Below, one piece after another: positions 25,506 through 31,753 of a stretch of DNA of 31,753 bases. Both the position numbers and the translations under genes were made by a program. The notes under the pieces were generated by a model. It saw nothing but the letters and a program-made list of their open reading frames with translations, made no database searches and was not told the DNA's origin. This stretch comes from UBA4408 sp002389785 (lineage in GTDB: Bacteria > Bacteroidota > Bacteroidia > UBA4408). Numbering within the stretch: position 1 is the first letter of the stretch; every line of letters begins with the position of its first letter. The stretch covers positions 1 through 31,753 of the forward strand of contig DAORJK010000025.1 of assembly GCA_035438985.1 (NCBI GenBank), given 5' to 3'.

Positions 25506-26456
25506 TTAAATATTGATTTTTTGATCTAAAATAAATAAAGGCCGTTCCTTCACCTGTTCAAATATTTTTCCGATATAAATTCCTACAATCCCAATACTCA
25601 TTAATATTAAACCTGTAGAAAACAGAATCGCTAAAAACAAACTTGGCCAACCGGGCTGAAATCCTTTGTAGAAGTATAAAAATGCAACTATGAGTCCGGT
25701 AAGAAATGTGCAAAATGACAGGAAAAATCCGGTGTATACCGACAAGCGCAATAATTTATCGGAGTGTGAAGTCCAGCCTTGTAATGCCAACAAAAGCAAT
25801 TTCGAAATGGTATAGGAACTGCGTCCTTCGTAGCGTTCATTGTGCTCAACCGTGATGCTGGTGCTTGCAAAACCAACCCATTTAATCAATTGAATATACA
25901 GGCGATCCTTGTCTTTAAGCTTGTTAAACTCATCTTTAACGCGGGCTGAAAATAAAATCATGGTACCTACATCGAGGTCGTAATTTTTATCAGAAAAAAC
26001 GCTAAACAGCAAGTTATACACCTTTGAACTAAGGTATTTGATAAATGAACTTTTACGATTTTTTCGTTTGGTATACACTACATCAACTTTTTGCTGTATA
26101 TAGGCGGCATAAAGTTCGTGAATGTGCGAAGGATCGTCTTGTAAATCACAATCCATAATCACAATAACTTCACCGGTGGCAAGCTGCATTCCGGCGCTAA
26201 CGGCATAATGTTGTCCAAAATTGCGACTAAGTTTTATTCCTTTTACTCGTTTGTCGCGTGCGCAATTTTCAACAATTTTTTGCCAGCTGTTATCAGGACC
26301 ACAATCCTCCACCAGCAGAATTTCGAAGTTTTCAGATATTTTTTTCAACTCAGCACTTAGGCGTAGCACCAATTCATCAACAATGCGTTCGGCTTTGTAT
26401 ACAGGGCTAATGACTGAAATTTTAGGTCGGGATGAGTTTTCCACAAACGGCTTCAA
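25506..26456 (-). CDS. Family 2 glycosyltransferase, ArnC/GtrB-like, TTG start
   Basis: The 316-residue protein has the same layout as the GT2 protein at 23162-24082. VISPVYKAERIVDELV and LLVEDCGPDNSWQK come first, then GIKLSRNFGQHYAVSAGMQL and the DxD-type motif in VIMDCDLQDDPSHI. Two C-terminal membrane helices follow (about 237-262 and 273-297). It probably loads a sugar onto a polyprenyl phosphate. There is no ATG at the 5' end: the best start is TTG (26454-26456), with GTG at 26442-26444 as an alternative that still precedes the first strand. A perfect -7 box lies 16 nt upstream. It is the first gene of the minus arm. Confidence 0.87.
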   Translation of the reverse strand: MKPFVENSSRPKISVISPVYKAERIVDELVLRLSAELKKISENFEILLVEDCGPDNSWQKIVENCARDKRVKGIKLSRNFGQHYAVSAGMQLATGEVIVIMDCDLQDDPSHIHELYAAYIQQKVDVVYTKRKNRKSSFIKYLSSKVYNLLFSVFSDKNYDLDVGTMILFSARVKDEFNKLKDKDRLYIQLIKWVGFASTSITVEHNERYEGRSSYTISKLLLLALQGWTSHSDKLLRLSVYTGFFLSFCTFLTGLIVAFLYFYKGFQPGWPSLFLAILFSTGLILMSIGIVGIYIGKIFEQVKERPLFILDQKINI

Positions 26457-26471
26457 AATTTTTAATGGTCA

Positions 26472-26479
26472 CAAATTTA
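26472..26479 (-). promoter_or_regulatory. Candidate promoter -7 box for the minus arm of the glycan locus
   Basis: The minus strand reads TAAATTTG, a perfect TAnnTTTG box, with a predicted leader of about 12 nt to the TTG start. No exact TTG lies at -33. It is paired back-to-back with the plus-strand promoter at 26516-26544. Confidence 0.45.
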
Positions 26480-26515
26480 GTGTAATGTTTGAAAATACCA
26501 TGCTTTTAGATTGTC

Positions 26516-26544
26516 TTGAATTTTGAATTTTTGCTCTAAATTTG
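26516..26544 (+). promoter_or_regulatory. Promoter of the plus arm of the glycan locus
   Basis: TTG at 26516-26518, an 18-nt spacer and TAAATTTG at 26537-26544 fit the Bacteroidota consensus. The predicted leader to the ATG at 26579 is about 31 nt. Confidence 0.55.
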
Positions 26545-26578
26545 CCCGAATCTAAAATTCAGCAAGCAGCAGGCATTT

Positions 26579-28039
26579 ATGCTTTTTAATTCCATTGATT
26601 TTATTCTGTTTTTTTTAGTGGTAACCCCGCTGTATTTTTTGCTGCCTTTTAAATTTAGATGGCTCATGTTGTTGCTGGCGAGCTGTTATTTTTATATGGC
26701 ATTTGTGCCCATCTATATTTTAATATTGGGTGCAACCATTGTGATTGATTATTTTGCCGGAATATGGATTGAACGCAGTAAAGGCCGTAAACGAAAGTTG
26801 CTTCTGGTTTTAAGCCTAATCAGCAACATAGGAGTTTTAGCAGTGTTTAAATACTATAATTTTTTGAACGAAAATTTTAGTCTGCTCACTCAAAGTTTAG
26901 GCTTTCAGAATCCCATTCCTTATTTATCCATTTTACTTCCCATTGGCTTAAGTTTTCACACCTTTCAAGCCATGAGCTATACCATTGAAGTTTACAGAGG
27001 CAATCAAAAAGCCGAACAGCATTTTGGTATTTATTCTTTGTATGTGATGTTTTATCCTCAGCTGGTTGCAGGTCCTATTGAGCGTCCACAAAATATTTTG
27101 CACCAACTAAAAGAGGAACACAAATTCAATTACACAAATGCTACACAAGGCCTTAAACTCATGGCTTGGGGCATGTTTAAAAAAGTGGTGATTGCCGATC
27201 GATTGGCTACCATGGTGAATGAAGTATACGATCATTCAGAGTTATATACGGGCATTCCATTGATTATTGCAACCGTATTTTTTGCTTTTCAAATTTACTG
27301 CGACTTCTCGGGATATAGCGATATTGCTATTGGTGCGGCTAGGGTAATGGGAATTAATTTGATGCTCAATTTTAATCGTCCCTATTCATCCCTGAGTATT
27401 TCTGAATTTTGGGGAAAATGGCACATCTCTTTATCAACCTGGTTTCGCGATTATTTGTACATCCCTTTGGGAGGCAATCGAGTAGCGATTCCACGTTGGT
27501 ACTTCAATTTATTTTGTGTGTTTTTACTGAGCGGTTTATGGCACGGAGCCAGTTGGAATTACATTATTTGGGGAGCCTTACATGGATTTTATTTGGTATT
27601 TGCTTTATTAACTCAAAAGTATCGTGATTCAATTACCAAGGCTGTTGGTTTGCAACAAAATGCACTATTATACACTTTAGTGCAACGCATCACTACTTTT
27701 TCGCTTGTTGCTTTTGCTTGGATTTTTTTCAGGGCCAAAACTTTTGCTAGTGCGAGTTACATTGTAGGTCATTTGTTTGATTTTGCGCCTAATTTCTCCA
27801 ATTATGATACAGTGAAATTAGTGTATCTTGGAAAGGATTCAGGCACTTTTATTACTGCTCTAGTTTTTATTGTTTTGTTACAATGGATTGAAAAGAAGCA
27901 AGCAGAACCTGCGAATGTAAATTTGTTTTCGAATCGTTCGCTGCCACTTCGATGGACTTTTTATTTGTTGTTGATGTTGAGTATTTGTTTGTTTGGTGTG
28001 TTTCACACGAATGCTGAATTTATTTATTTTCAATTTTAA
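26579..28039 (+). CDS. MBOAT family O-acyltransferase, AlgI-like
   Basis: The 486-residue polytopic membrane protein has the AlgI/DltB-type MBOAT signature. SEFWGKWHISLSTWFRDYLY and IPLGGNR (near residues 275-302) are followed by the catalytic-histidine motif LWHGASWNYIIWGALHG, with His322. About ten membrane segments are visible. Such proteins move acyl groups, usually acetyl, from the cytoplasm to a periplasmic acceptor for attachment to a polysaccharide. The next gene, 2 nt downstream, encodes a membrane-anchored SGNH protein, the usual partner (compare AlgI with AlgJ/AlgX). It is first in the plus arm and has a good promoter. Acetylation of a surface glycan is the likely role; the glycan is unknown. 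Confidence 0.93.
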   Translation: MLFNSIDFILFFLVVTPLYFLLPFKFRWLMLLLASCYFYMAFVPIYILILGATIVIDYFAGIWIERSKGRKRKLLLVLSLISNIGVLAVFKYYNFLNENFSLLTQSLGFQNPIPYLSILLPIGLSFHTFQAMSYTIEVYRGNQKAEQHFGIYSLYVMFYPQLVAGPIERPQNILHQLKEEHKFNYTNATQGLKLMAWGMFKKVVIADRLATMVNEVYDHSELYTGIPLIIATVFFAFQIYCDFSGYSDIAIGAARVMGINLMLNFNRPYSSLSISEFWGKWHISLSTWFRDYLYIPLGGNRVAIPRWYFNLFCVFLLSGLWHGASWNYIIWGALHGFYLVFALLTQKYRDSITKAVGLQQNALLYTLVQRITTFSLVAFAWIFFRAKTFASASYIVGHLFDFAPNFSNYDTVKLVYLGKDSGTFITALVFIVLLQWIEKKQAEPANVNLFSNRSLPLRWTFYLLLMLSICLFGVFHTNAEFIYFQF

Positions 28040-28041
28040 AG

Positions 28042-29007
28042 ATGATGAAAGCATTTTTTTACAAACTCCTGCTGTTTTTCTTATTACTGATGATTCCTTT
28101 ATACGGACTCGAAAAATACTATGATTATTATTTCAGCAAAAACCTTGATTCGTGTAATAAACCACTTTGGGTTTTGAAGCAACAACAGCAGCACTATGAT
28201 TTTGCTGCCATTGGTTCATCCCGAGTTTTTAATATGCTCGACATTGTAAGTATTGAAAAAATAACCGGCAAAAAAGGAATCAATATCGCTGCATCAGGAT
28301 CGGGTTATGCCGAAAATTATTTGTTGTTGAAACAGTTTACAAAGTCGAATACCATTTCTACACTGCTTGTTCAAGTAGATGTTTATTCCTTGGATGCGCA
28401 CAATGCATTTGGTTATCCTTTTCACGATTATTTGTATTTGAATAAATTAAACGAGGTCGAAGTGGATTCCATTTACCGCGATAATGTACCTGCGCTGAGG
28501 TATTACAGCTGGAAGTTTTTGCCATTTACAAAATACATGGAATACAGTAATTTTTATTCCTTTTACAAGGTAATGCGTGGAGGCTATGAATGCAGCAGCT
28601 CCTTTTTAGATACAACCAAAGGTACCTTTTTAGTAGATGGCAGTGAAGCTGCAACTGCTGAAAAAAGTGACAAAAACCAACAATTTAAATACCGCTATAT
28701 TGATGCGAAAGACATGGCATATCTGGAAAAAATAATCAGTTATTGTCGTTCAAAAAATATTCGAATACTGTTTTATTCGGCTCCCGAATATGCTAAAAGC
28801 TTTGCTTTACAAGGCAATCGCGATAAACTATTTAAGGAGATAAAGCAACTTGCTGCCAAAAATTCTATTACTTATTATAACTTTGAAACGCCATCGGTAA
28901 AGCTGTGCAACGATTATACATTGTTTAAAGACAATACACACCTCAACATCAAAGGGAGTTTATTGTTTTCGAAGCAATTTGCCGATAGCCTTAAACAACA
29001 ATTATGA
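28042..29007 (+). CDS. Membrane-anchored SGNH-like protein, partner of the MBOAT protein
   Basis: The 321-residue protein begins with one membrane helix (about 6-23) that should anchor it with the rest in the periplasm. It shows an SGNH-hydrolase layout: AAIGSSRVFN (nucleophile Ser59 or Ser60), a glycine block NIAASGSGYAENY (about 81-93), and a C-terminal KDNTHLNIKG carrying Asp297 and His300 of the triad. Similarity to named families is low; it is nearest in layout to AlgJ/AlgX/DltD-type proteins that complete acyl transfer after an MBOAT. The gene starts 2 nt after the MBOAT stop and overlaps the next gene by 4 nt (ATGA), so the three are tightly coupled. Confidence 0.78.
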   Translation: MMKAFFYKLLLFFLLLMIPLYGLEKYYDYYFSKNLDSCNKPLWVLKQQQQHYDFAAIGSSRVFNMLDIVSIEKITGKKGINIAASGSGYAENYLLLKQFTKSNTISTLLVQVDVYSLDAHNAFGYPFHDYLYLNKLNEVEVDSIYRDNVPALRYYSWKFLPFTKYMEYSNFYSFYKVMRGGYECSSSFLDTTKGTFLVDGSEAATAEKSDKNQQFKYRYIDAKDMAYLEKIISYCRSKNIRILFYSAPEYAKSFALQGNRDKLFKEIKQLAAKNSITYYNFETPSVKLCNDYTLFKDNTHLNIKGSLLFSKQFADSLKQQL

Positions 29008-29666
29008 CCAGTTTAAAGGTGCTTTTTATTGCCAAAGAAAATGATGCATATGCTGAAAAGGCAATGGCTTTTCTTACTACATTATACCCTTCTGCCATTT
29101 GTGTAACGGGTAAGCGCGGATCTGCATTACCGGCAGCTATCGCCAACTGGAAAGGCGATTTACTTATTTCCTATTTATCGCCTTGGATAATTCCAGCTGA
29201 GGTTTTAGAAAATGCACAACTGGCTTCCATTAATTTTCATCCCGGTTCACCCGCTTATCCGGGGATAGGTTGTACCAATTTTGCTTTATACAACAATGAA
29301 AAACAATTTGGAATAACCTGTCATCACATGTTACCAAAAGTCGATACCGGAAACATTATTGCGGTTAGTTACTTTCCTATTGAACAAAACGACAGTGTTT
29401 GGACACTTACGCAACGTTGTTATGTAGCTATTTCCGAATTGTTTGTGAAAGTAATGAGTGAATTGCACGAAAGTGGAAAATTCGCAACATCGTCCGAAAA
29501 ATGGCAACGGGTGGCTTATCGCAGAGTTGAATTAAATGCGCTTTGCAAAATCACAAGTGACATGAGCGAAGAGGAAGTTAATCGCCGAATACGCGCAACT
29601 ACCTTTCCCAATATGCCCGGTGCTTATATTGAATTGTATGGTCACAAATTTAACTACACTGCTTGA
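29004..29666 (+). CDS. Formyltransferase family protein
   Basis: The 220-residue cytoplasmic protein has the formyl-tetrahydrofolate transferase catalytic arrangement: Asn77 and His79 in SINFHPGSPAYPG, then GITCHHM, then Asp114 in KVDTGNII. The Asn-x-His...Asp spacing fits Fmt and sugar formyltransferases. The C-terminal 50 residues (SEEEVNRRIRATTFPNMPGA) resemble the linker part of Fmt/ArnA-type enzymes, but the full C-terminal domain of Fmt is missing and the N-terminal Rossmann part is short. Its place in a glycan locus suggests N-formylation of an amino sugar rather than methionyl-tRNA. It overlaps the SGNH gene by 4 nt and the next gene by 1 nt. Confidence 0.85.
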   Translation: MTSLKVLFIAKENDAYAEKAMAFLTTLYPSAICVTGKRGSALPAAIANWKGDLLISYLSPWIIPAEVLENAQLASINFHPGSPAYPGIGCTNFALYNNEKQFGITCHHMLPKVDTGNIIAVSYFPIEQNDSVWTLTQRCYVAISELFVKVMSELHESGKFATSSEKWQRVAYRRVELNALCKITSDMSEEEVNRRIRATTFPNMPGAYIELYGHKFNYTA

Positions 29667-30079
29667 TGGAATCGGATAAAGACTGGATGTATAAATCCTA
29701 TCATGAATTATTTTCACCGTTGGTAATGCAATTCGATCGAAGTGCAAATTGTTATGCGCGCTATTTAAAAAATAAGAACTACCTAAATGCCAAAACGCTG
29801 AAACAAGCCAATAGTGAAATACTGCGTTTGTTGATGGATAAGAGTAGTTTAATTCCGGAAAAATTACATTCGGATGCTTTGTTATTAATTGACCATTTAG
29901 ATGTGTGGTTTGCGCAGTTTGAGCAGCTCGAAAAAGAATTGAACCCACATGCAAGCAGCGAATTTGTTTTTTATAGAGCAGTTGAAGGAACCGAATTTCC
30001 TAAGCAAAGTGAACTTCATGTAAGAGCTATGAAACAGCAACTTAAACAAGCTCTTTCTTCTGAATTCAAAAGTAATTAA
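29666..30079 (+). CDS. Small uncharacterised helical protein
   Basis: I do not recognise this 137-residue protein. It is mostly amphipathic helix and rich in Lys, Glu, Leu and aromatic residues (YKSYHELFSPLVMQFDRSAN, then HLDVWFAQFEQLEKELNPHA), with no signal peptide, membrane segment or clear catalytic motif. The ATG at 29666 overlaps the stop of the formyltransferase gene (TGATG), which favours it over an in-frame TTG one codon upstream. Translational coupling suggests it acts with the formyltransferase, perhaps as a partner or regulator. The next gene starts 4 nt after its stop. Confidence 0.7.
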   Translation: MESDKDWMYKSYHELFSPLVMQFDRSANCYARYLKNKNYLNAKTLKQANSEILRLLMDKSSLIPEKLHSDALLLIDHLDVWFAQFEQLEKELNPHASSEFVFYRAVEGTEFPKQSELHVRAMKQQLKQALSSEFKSN

Positions 30080-30083
30080 ACAG

Positions 30084-31568
30084 ATGTTATCCTTAACCCG
30101 CAAACAAAAAATCACTTGGTTTAGCTTTATTTTTAGTTGTAAGCTTTTACTCTTTGTATTTTTTGCTTTTGAATTTTCTAAAAATTATCCCACTGAATTT
30201 AAATACAATTCACTTTTTATTATTGATGGCGAAACGGTTAGTTATTACATGCCCATTGAGAGTTTGGCAGAAGGTAATGGCTATAGTTTTAAGGAACAAA
30301 AAGTGGGTAGCGACGAATATCTCTATTTTCCTTCTACACGCAGGGTCCCAGGAATAGCTGTACTTTATTATCCTTTGCTTAAATTAATGTCGGTAAATGC
30401 AGCAAGAAGTGTAATTATTTTGCTGCAATTTTTGTTGAGCACGGTATCGGTGTATTTGTTGGGATTAATTGCCCTCTACTTATTTTCATCTTATTCGGCA
30501 TTTGTAATCACCCTCATTTTATACTCGGCTAGCAGCTTTGTAAGTATTTTCGACCACTACGGAATCAGCGAAAGTTTTTCAATTTCATTTTTGATTTTTG
30601 GAATGTACTTTACTGTTAAAGCTGTGAAGCAAGGAAGTGTACAAAATTATTGGTGGGCAGGATTGTTTTTGTGTTGGAGTACTTTTATACGACCTGCTTT
30701 TGGTGTTTGTTTTCCGGCAGCAGCGCTATTAATTATGTACGAATACTGGAAAAAAAAGCAACTTATTAGCCTTTCCTTTTTTAAATCAATGCTGTTGTTG
30801 GGAATTCCGCTTTTGTTGTGTTTAAGTTTATGGACTTACCGCAATTACAAAGTAAGTGCGAAAATAATTCCGTTAGAAGACAATGTTCAAAAAACTCAAG
30901 TATTTGCTTACGATGCGCGTTTGGTGGCTATTTGGGATTTGATTGGTGCATGGGGTGGACAAATTACTCGTTGGTCGCCGAATTCGATGGGTGAATATTT
31001 TTTATCGCGCAAACCGGTTCAATCGCAGGAAGCATTTAGCAGTAGGATGTTGAGCAGTGAATGTACTTTTGATTCGATAAAATCGCTTCAACAAAATTAC
31101 CTTCTTTCGTATGATAAATCACTGCCATTCGAGCAACGCTTGCAGTTAGCGCATCGTGTAATTGAGCAATCCTATCGTTTTCGAAAAACGTTTATGCGCG
31201 AAAAGCCTTTTCAGTATTATGTAGTTTCGCCACTGGCGCTAACAGCTAAGTTTTATTATTTCTCAACGGTGAGTTATTTGCCATTTCCATCGTTGCAGGA
31301 AATGAAGTGGTATCAAAAAGCGATAAAGGTTTTTTATATCCTATTTTTTAATTTAATGTTAATTGGCACTATCGCTTGTATAGTATTGATTATTAAAAAA
31401 CGCTTCCTGAGCAATTTGATATTTTTAGCTTTTCCATGTTTGTATACAGCCATCATGATTGGAATTTATTACGCAAGTGAACAACGCTACATGGCGCCGG
31501 TTTATCCATTTTTAGTGCTGTATGCTTCCTACTTTGTTTCTCTTTTACTTCCTAGGTTTAAAAAATAA
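30084..31568 (+). CDS. Polytopic membrane glycosyltransferase, GT-C (GT39/ArnT-like)
   Basis: The 494-residue protein has about eleven membrane segments. The first periplasmic loop contains an acidic motif, IIDGETVSYYMPIESLAEGN, in the place where GT-C enzymes of the PMT/ArnT type have their catalytic Asp. FPSTRRVPGIAVLYYPLLKL follows, similar to the Dxx...R-x-PG-x-P pattern of that superfamily. These enzymes transfer a sugar from a polyprenyl-phosphate carrier to an acceptor on the periplasmic face. That fits the two GT2 enzymes of the minus arm, which would make such carriers. A soluble segment of about 120 residues (about 270-390) precedes the last membrane helices. It is last in the plus arm. 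Confidence 0.75.
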   Translation: MLSLTRKQKITWFSFIFSCKLLLFVFFAFEFSKNYPTEFKYNSLFIIDGETVSYYMPIESLAEGNGYSFKEQKVGSDEYLYFPSTRRVPGIAVLYYPLLKLMSVNAARSVIILLQFLLSTVSVYLLGLIALYLFSSYSAFVITLILYSASSFVSIFDHYGISESFSISFLIFGMYFTVKAVKQGSVQNYWWAGLFLCWSTFIRPAFGVCFPAAALLIMYEYWKKKQLISLSFFKSMLLLGIPLLLCLSLWTYRNYKVSAKIIPLEDNVQKTQVFAYDARLVAIWDLIGAWGGQITRWSPNSMGEYFLSRKPVQSQEAFSSRMLSSECTFDSIKSLQQNYLLSYDKSLPFEQRLQLAHRVIEQSYRFRKTFMREKPFQYYVVSPLALTAKFYYFSTVSYLPFPSLQEMKWYQKAIKVFYILFFNLMLIGTIACIVLIIKKRFLSNLIFLAFPCLYTAIMIGIYYASEQRYMAPVYPFLVLYASYFVSLLLPRFKK

Positions 31569-31669
31569 TTAGTTTGGGCTAGGTTGATTATTCTATTTTA
31601 TTAGAATATTAAAAATGGGTCAGGTTGAGTTCTATTTTTAATAAAAATAATTAGTTTGGGTCAAGTTGA
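31561..31669 (+). repeat. Degenerate direct repeats downstream of the glycan locus
   Basis: A 27-nt sequence at 31561-31587 recurs at 31643-31669 with 24 of 27 matches. A third partial copy of its GGGTCAGGTTGAG part lies at 31617-31629. Between them is a 17-nt perfect inverted repeat (TATTTTTA-A-TAAAAATA, 31633-31649). Confidence 0.6.
31589..31608 (+). terminator. Possible terminator hairpin after the plus arm
   Basis: TATTCTA and TAGAATA form a perfect 7-bp stem around a 6-nt loop, 20 nt after the stop at 31568. It is AT-rich and has no long T-run after it, so support is modest. Confidence 0.3.
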
Positions 31670-31745
31670 GCGGAGTCGAAACCCGTGCGCTGGCCGTCGC
31701 TGATGATGAGCCCACGCGCTCCTTCGACTTCGCTCAGGATGACCC
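31658..31745. repeat. GC-rich palindromic interspersed element (REP-like)
   Basis: Two 23-nt arms, 31658-31680 and 31723-31745, are inverted repeats with 19 of 23 matches; the inner 14 nt (TGAGCGGAGTCGAA) match at 13 positions. The 42-nt loop is strongly GC-rich, unlike the AT-rich surroundings. Arms of the TTCGACTTCGCTCAGGATGA type are widespread intergenic repeats in Bacteroidota genomes. No coding potential is visible. The last 8 nt of the window follow it. Confidence 0.6.
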
Positions 31746-31753
31746 TGTGGGGT

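Noticed and set aside
29532..29954. A 140-codon minus-strand reading frame under the formyltransferase and helical-protein genes
   Set aside because: It is antisense to two tightly coupled plus-strand genes and its translation has no family-like composition.
31569..31753. Remnant of an insertion sequence with transposase
   Set aside because: No transposase fragment in any frame, and the element is too short and its arms match the dispersed palindrome type instead.

Overview
The window looks like chromosomal DNA from a free-living member of the Bacteroidota (Flavobacteriia/Chitinophagia/Saprospiria-like; genus not determinable by eye). The DNA is AT-rich. The large secreted protein ends in a type IX secretion (Por) sorting domain. 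Several intergenic regions carry the Bacteroidota -7 box TAnnTTTG. Leaders are short and purine-rich Shine-Dalgarno sequences are scarce. A CcmE with a Cys haem ligand, bacillithiol synthesis and WbqC-family proteins all fit this group. I saw no tRNA, rRNA, CRISPR array, transposase or phage gene.

Layout. (1) 42-6013, minus strand: an operon of a beta-CASP metallo-beta-lactamase RNase-like protein followed by cytochrome c maturation genes ccmB, ccmC, ccmD-like, ccmE and ccmF. ccmA, ccmG and ccmH are not in the window. (2) 6173-8200, plus strand: a secreted thioredoxin-type glutathione peroxidase, bacillithiol deacetylase bshB1 and 16S rRNA methyltransferase rsmE. (3) 8337-12249, minus strand: an unusual three-gene unit of a GT-B-like protein of unknown role, a CrtI/RetSat-family FAD oxidoreductase and a DUF218 (SanA/YdcF) lipoprotein, with a small divergent membrane protein at 12355-12825. 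(4) 12818-14095, minus strand: fumarylacetoacetase, the last step of tyrosine/homogentisate breakdown. (5) 14431-15924, plus strand: a membrane-fused spermidine-synthase-like protein. (6) 15933-16835, minus strand: a secreted protein that reads like a TIM barrel. It is divergent from the 1800-residue GEVED/Ig repeat protein (16958-22360), which has seven GEVED domains alternating with six Ig-like domains at a period of about 254 residues and ends in a T9SS sorting domain.

(7) 22434-31568 is a surface-glycan locus in two divergent transcription units around 26457-26578. The minus arm encodes a GT2 enzyme, a PglD/NeuD-type acetyltransferase, a WbqC-family protein, a second GT2 enzyme and a methyltransferase. 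The plus arm encodes an AlgI-type MBOAT O-acyltransferase, a membrane-anchored SGNH protein, a formyltransferase-family protein, a small uncharacterised helical protein and a polytopic GT-C-like glycosyltransferase. Together they look equipped to transfer sugars from a polyprenyl carrier and to add acetyl, formyl and methyl groups to a surface glycan; that reading is inference.

(8) 31569-31753 holds no gene. It contains degenerate direct repeats and an 88-nt GC-rich hairpin element with 23-nt imperfect inverted ends, resembling the interspersed palindromic repeats common in Bacteroidota genomes.

The least explained parts are the three-gene unit at 8337-12249, the GEVED array with its divergent neighbour, and the divergent glycan-decoration locus. 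None can be called a new system from sequence alone.
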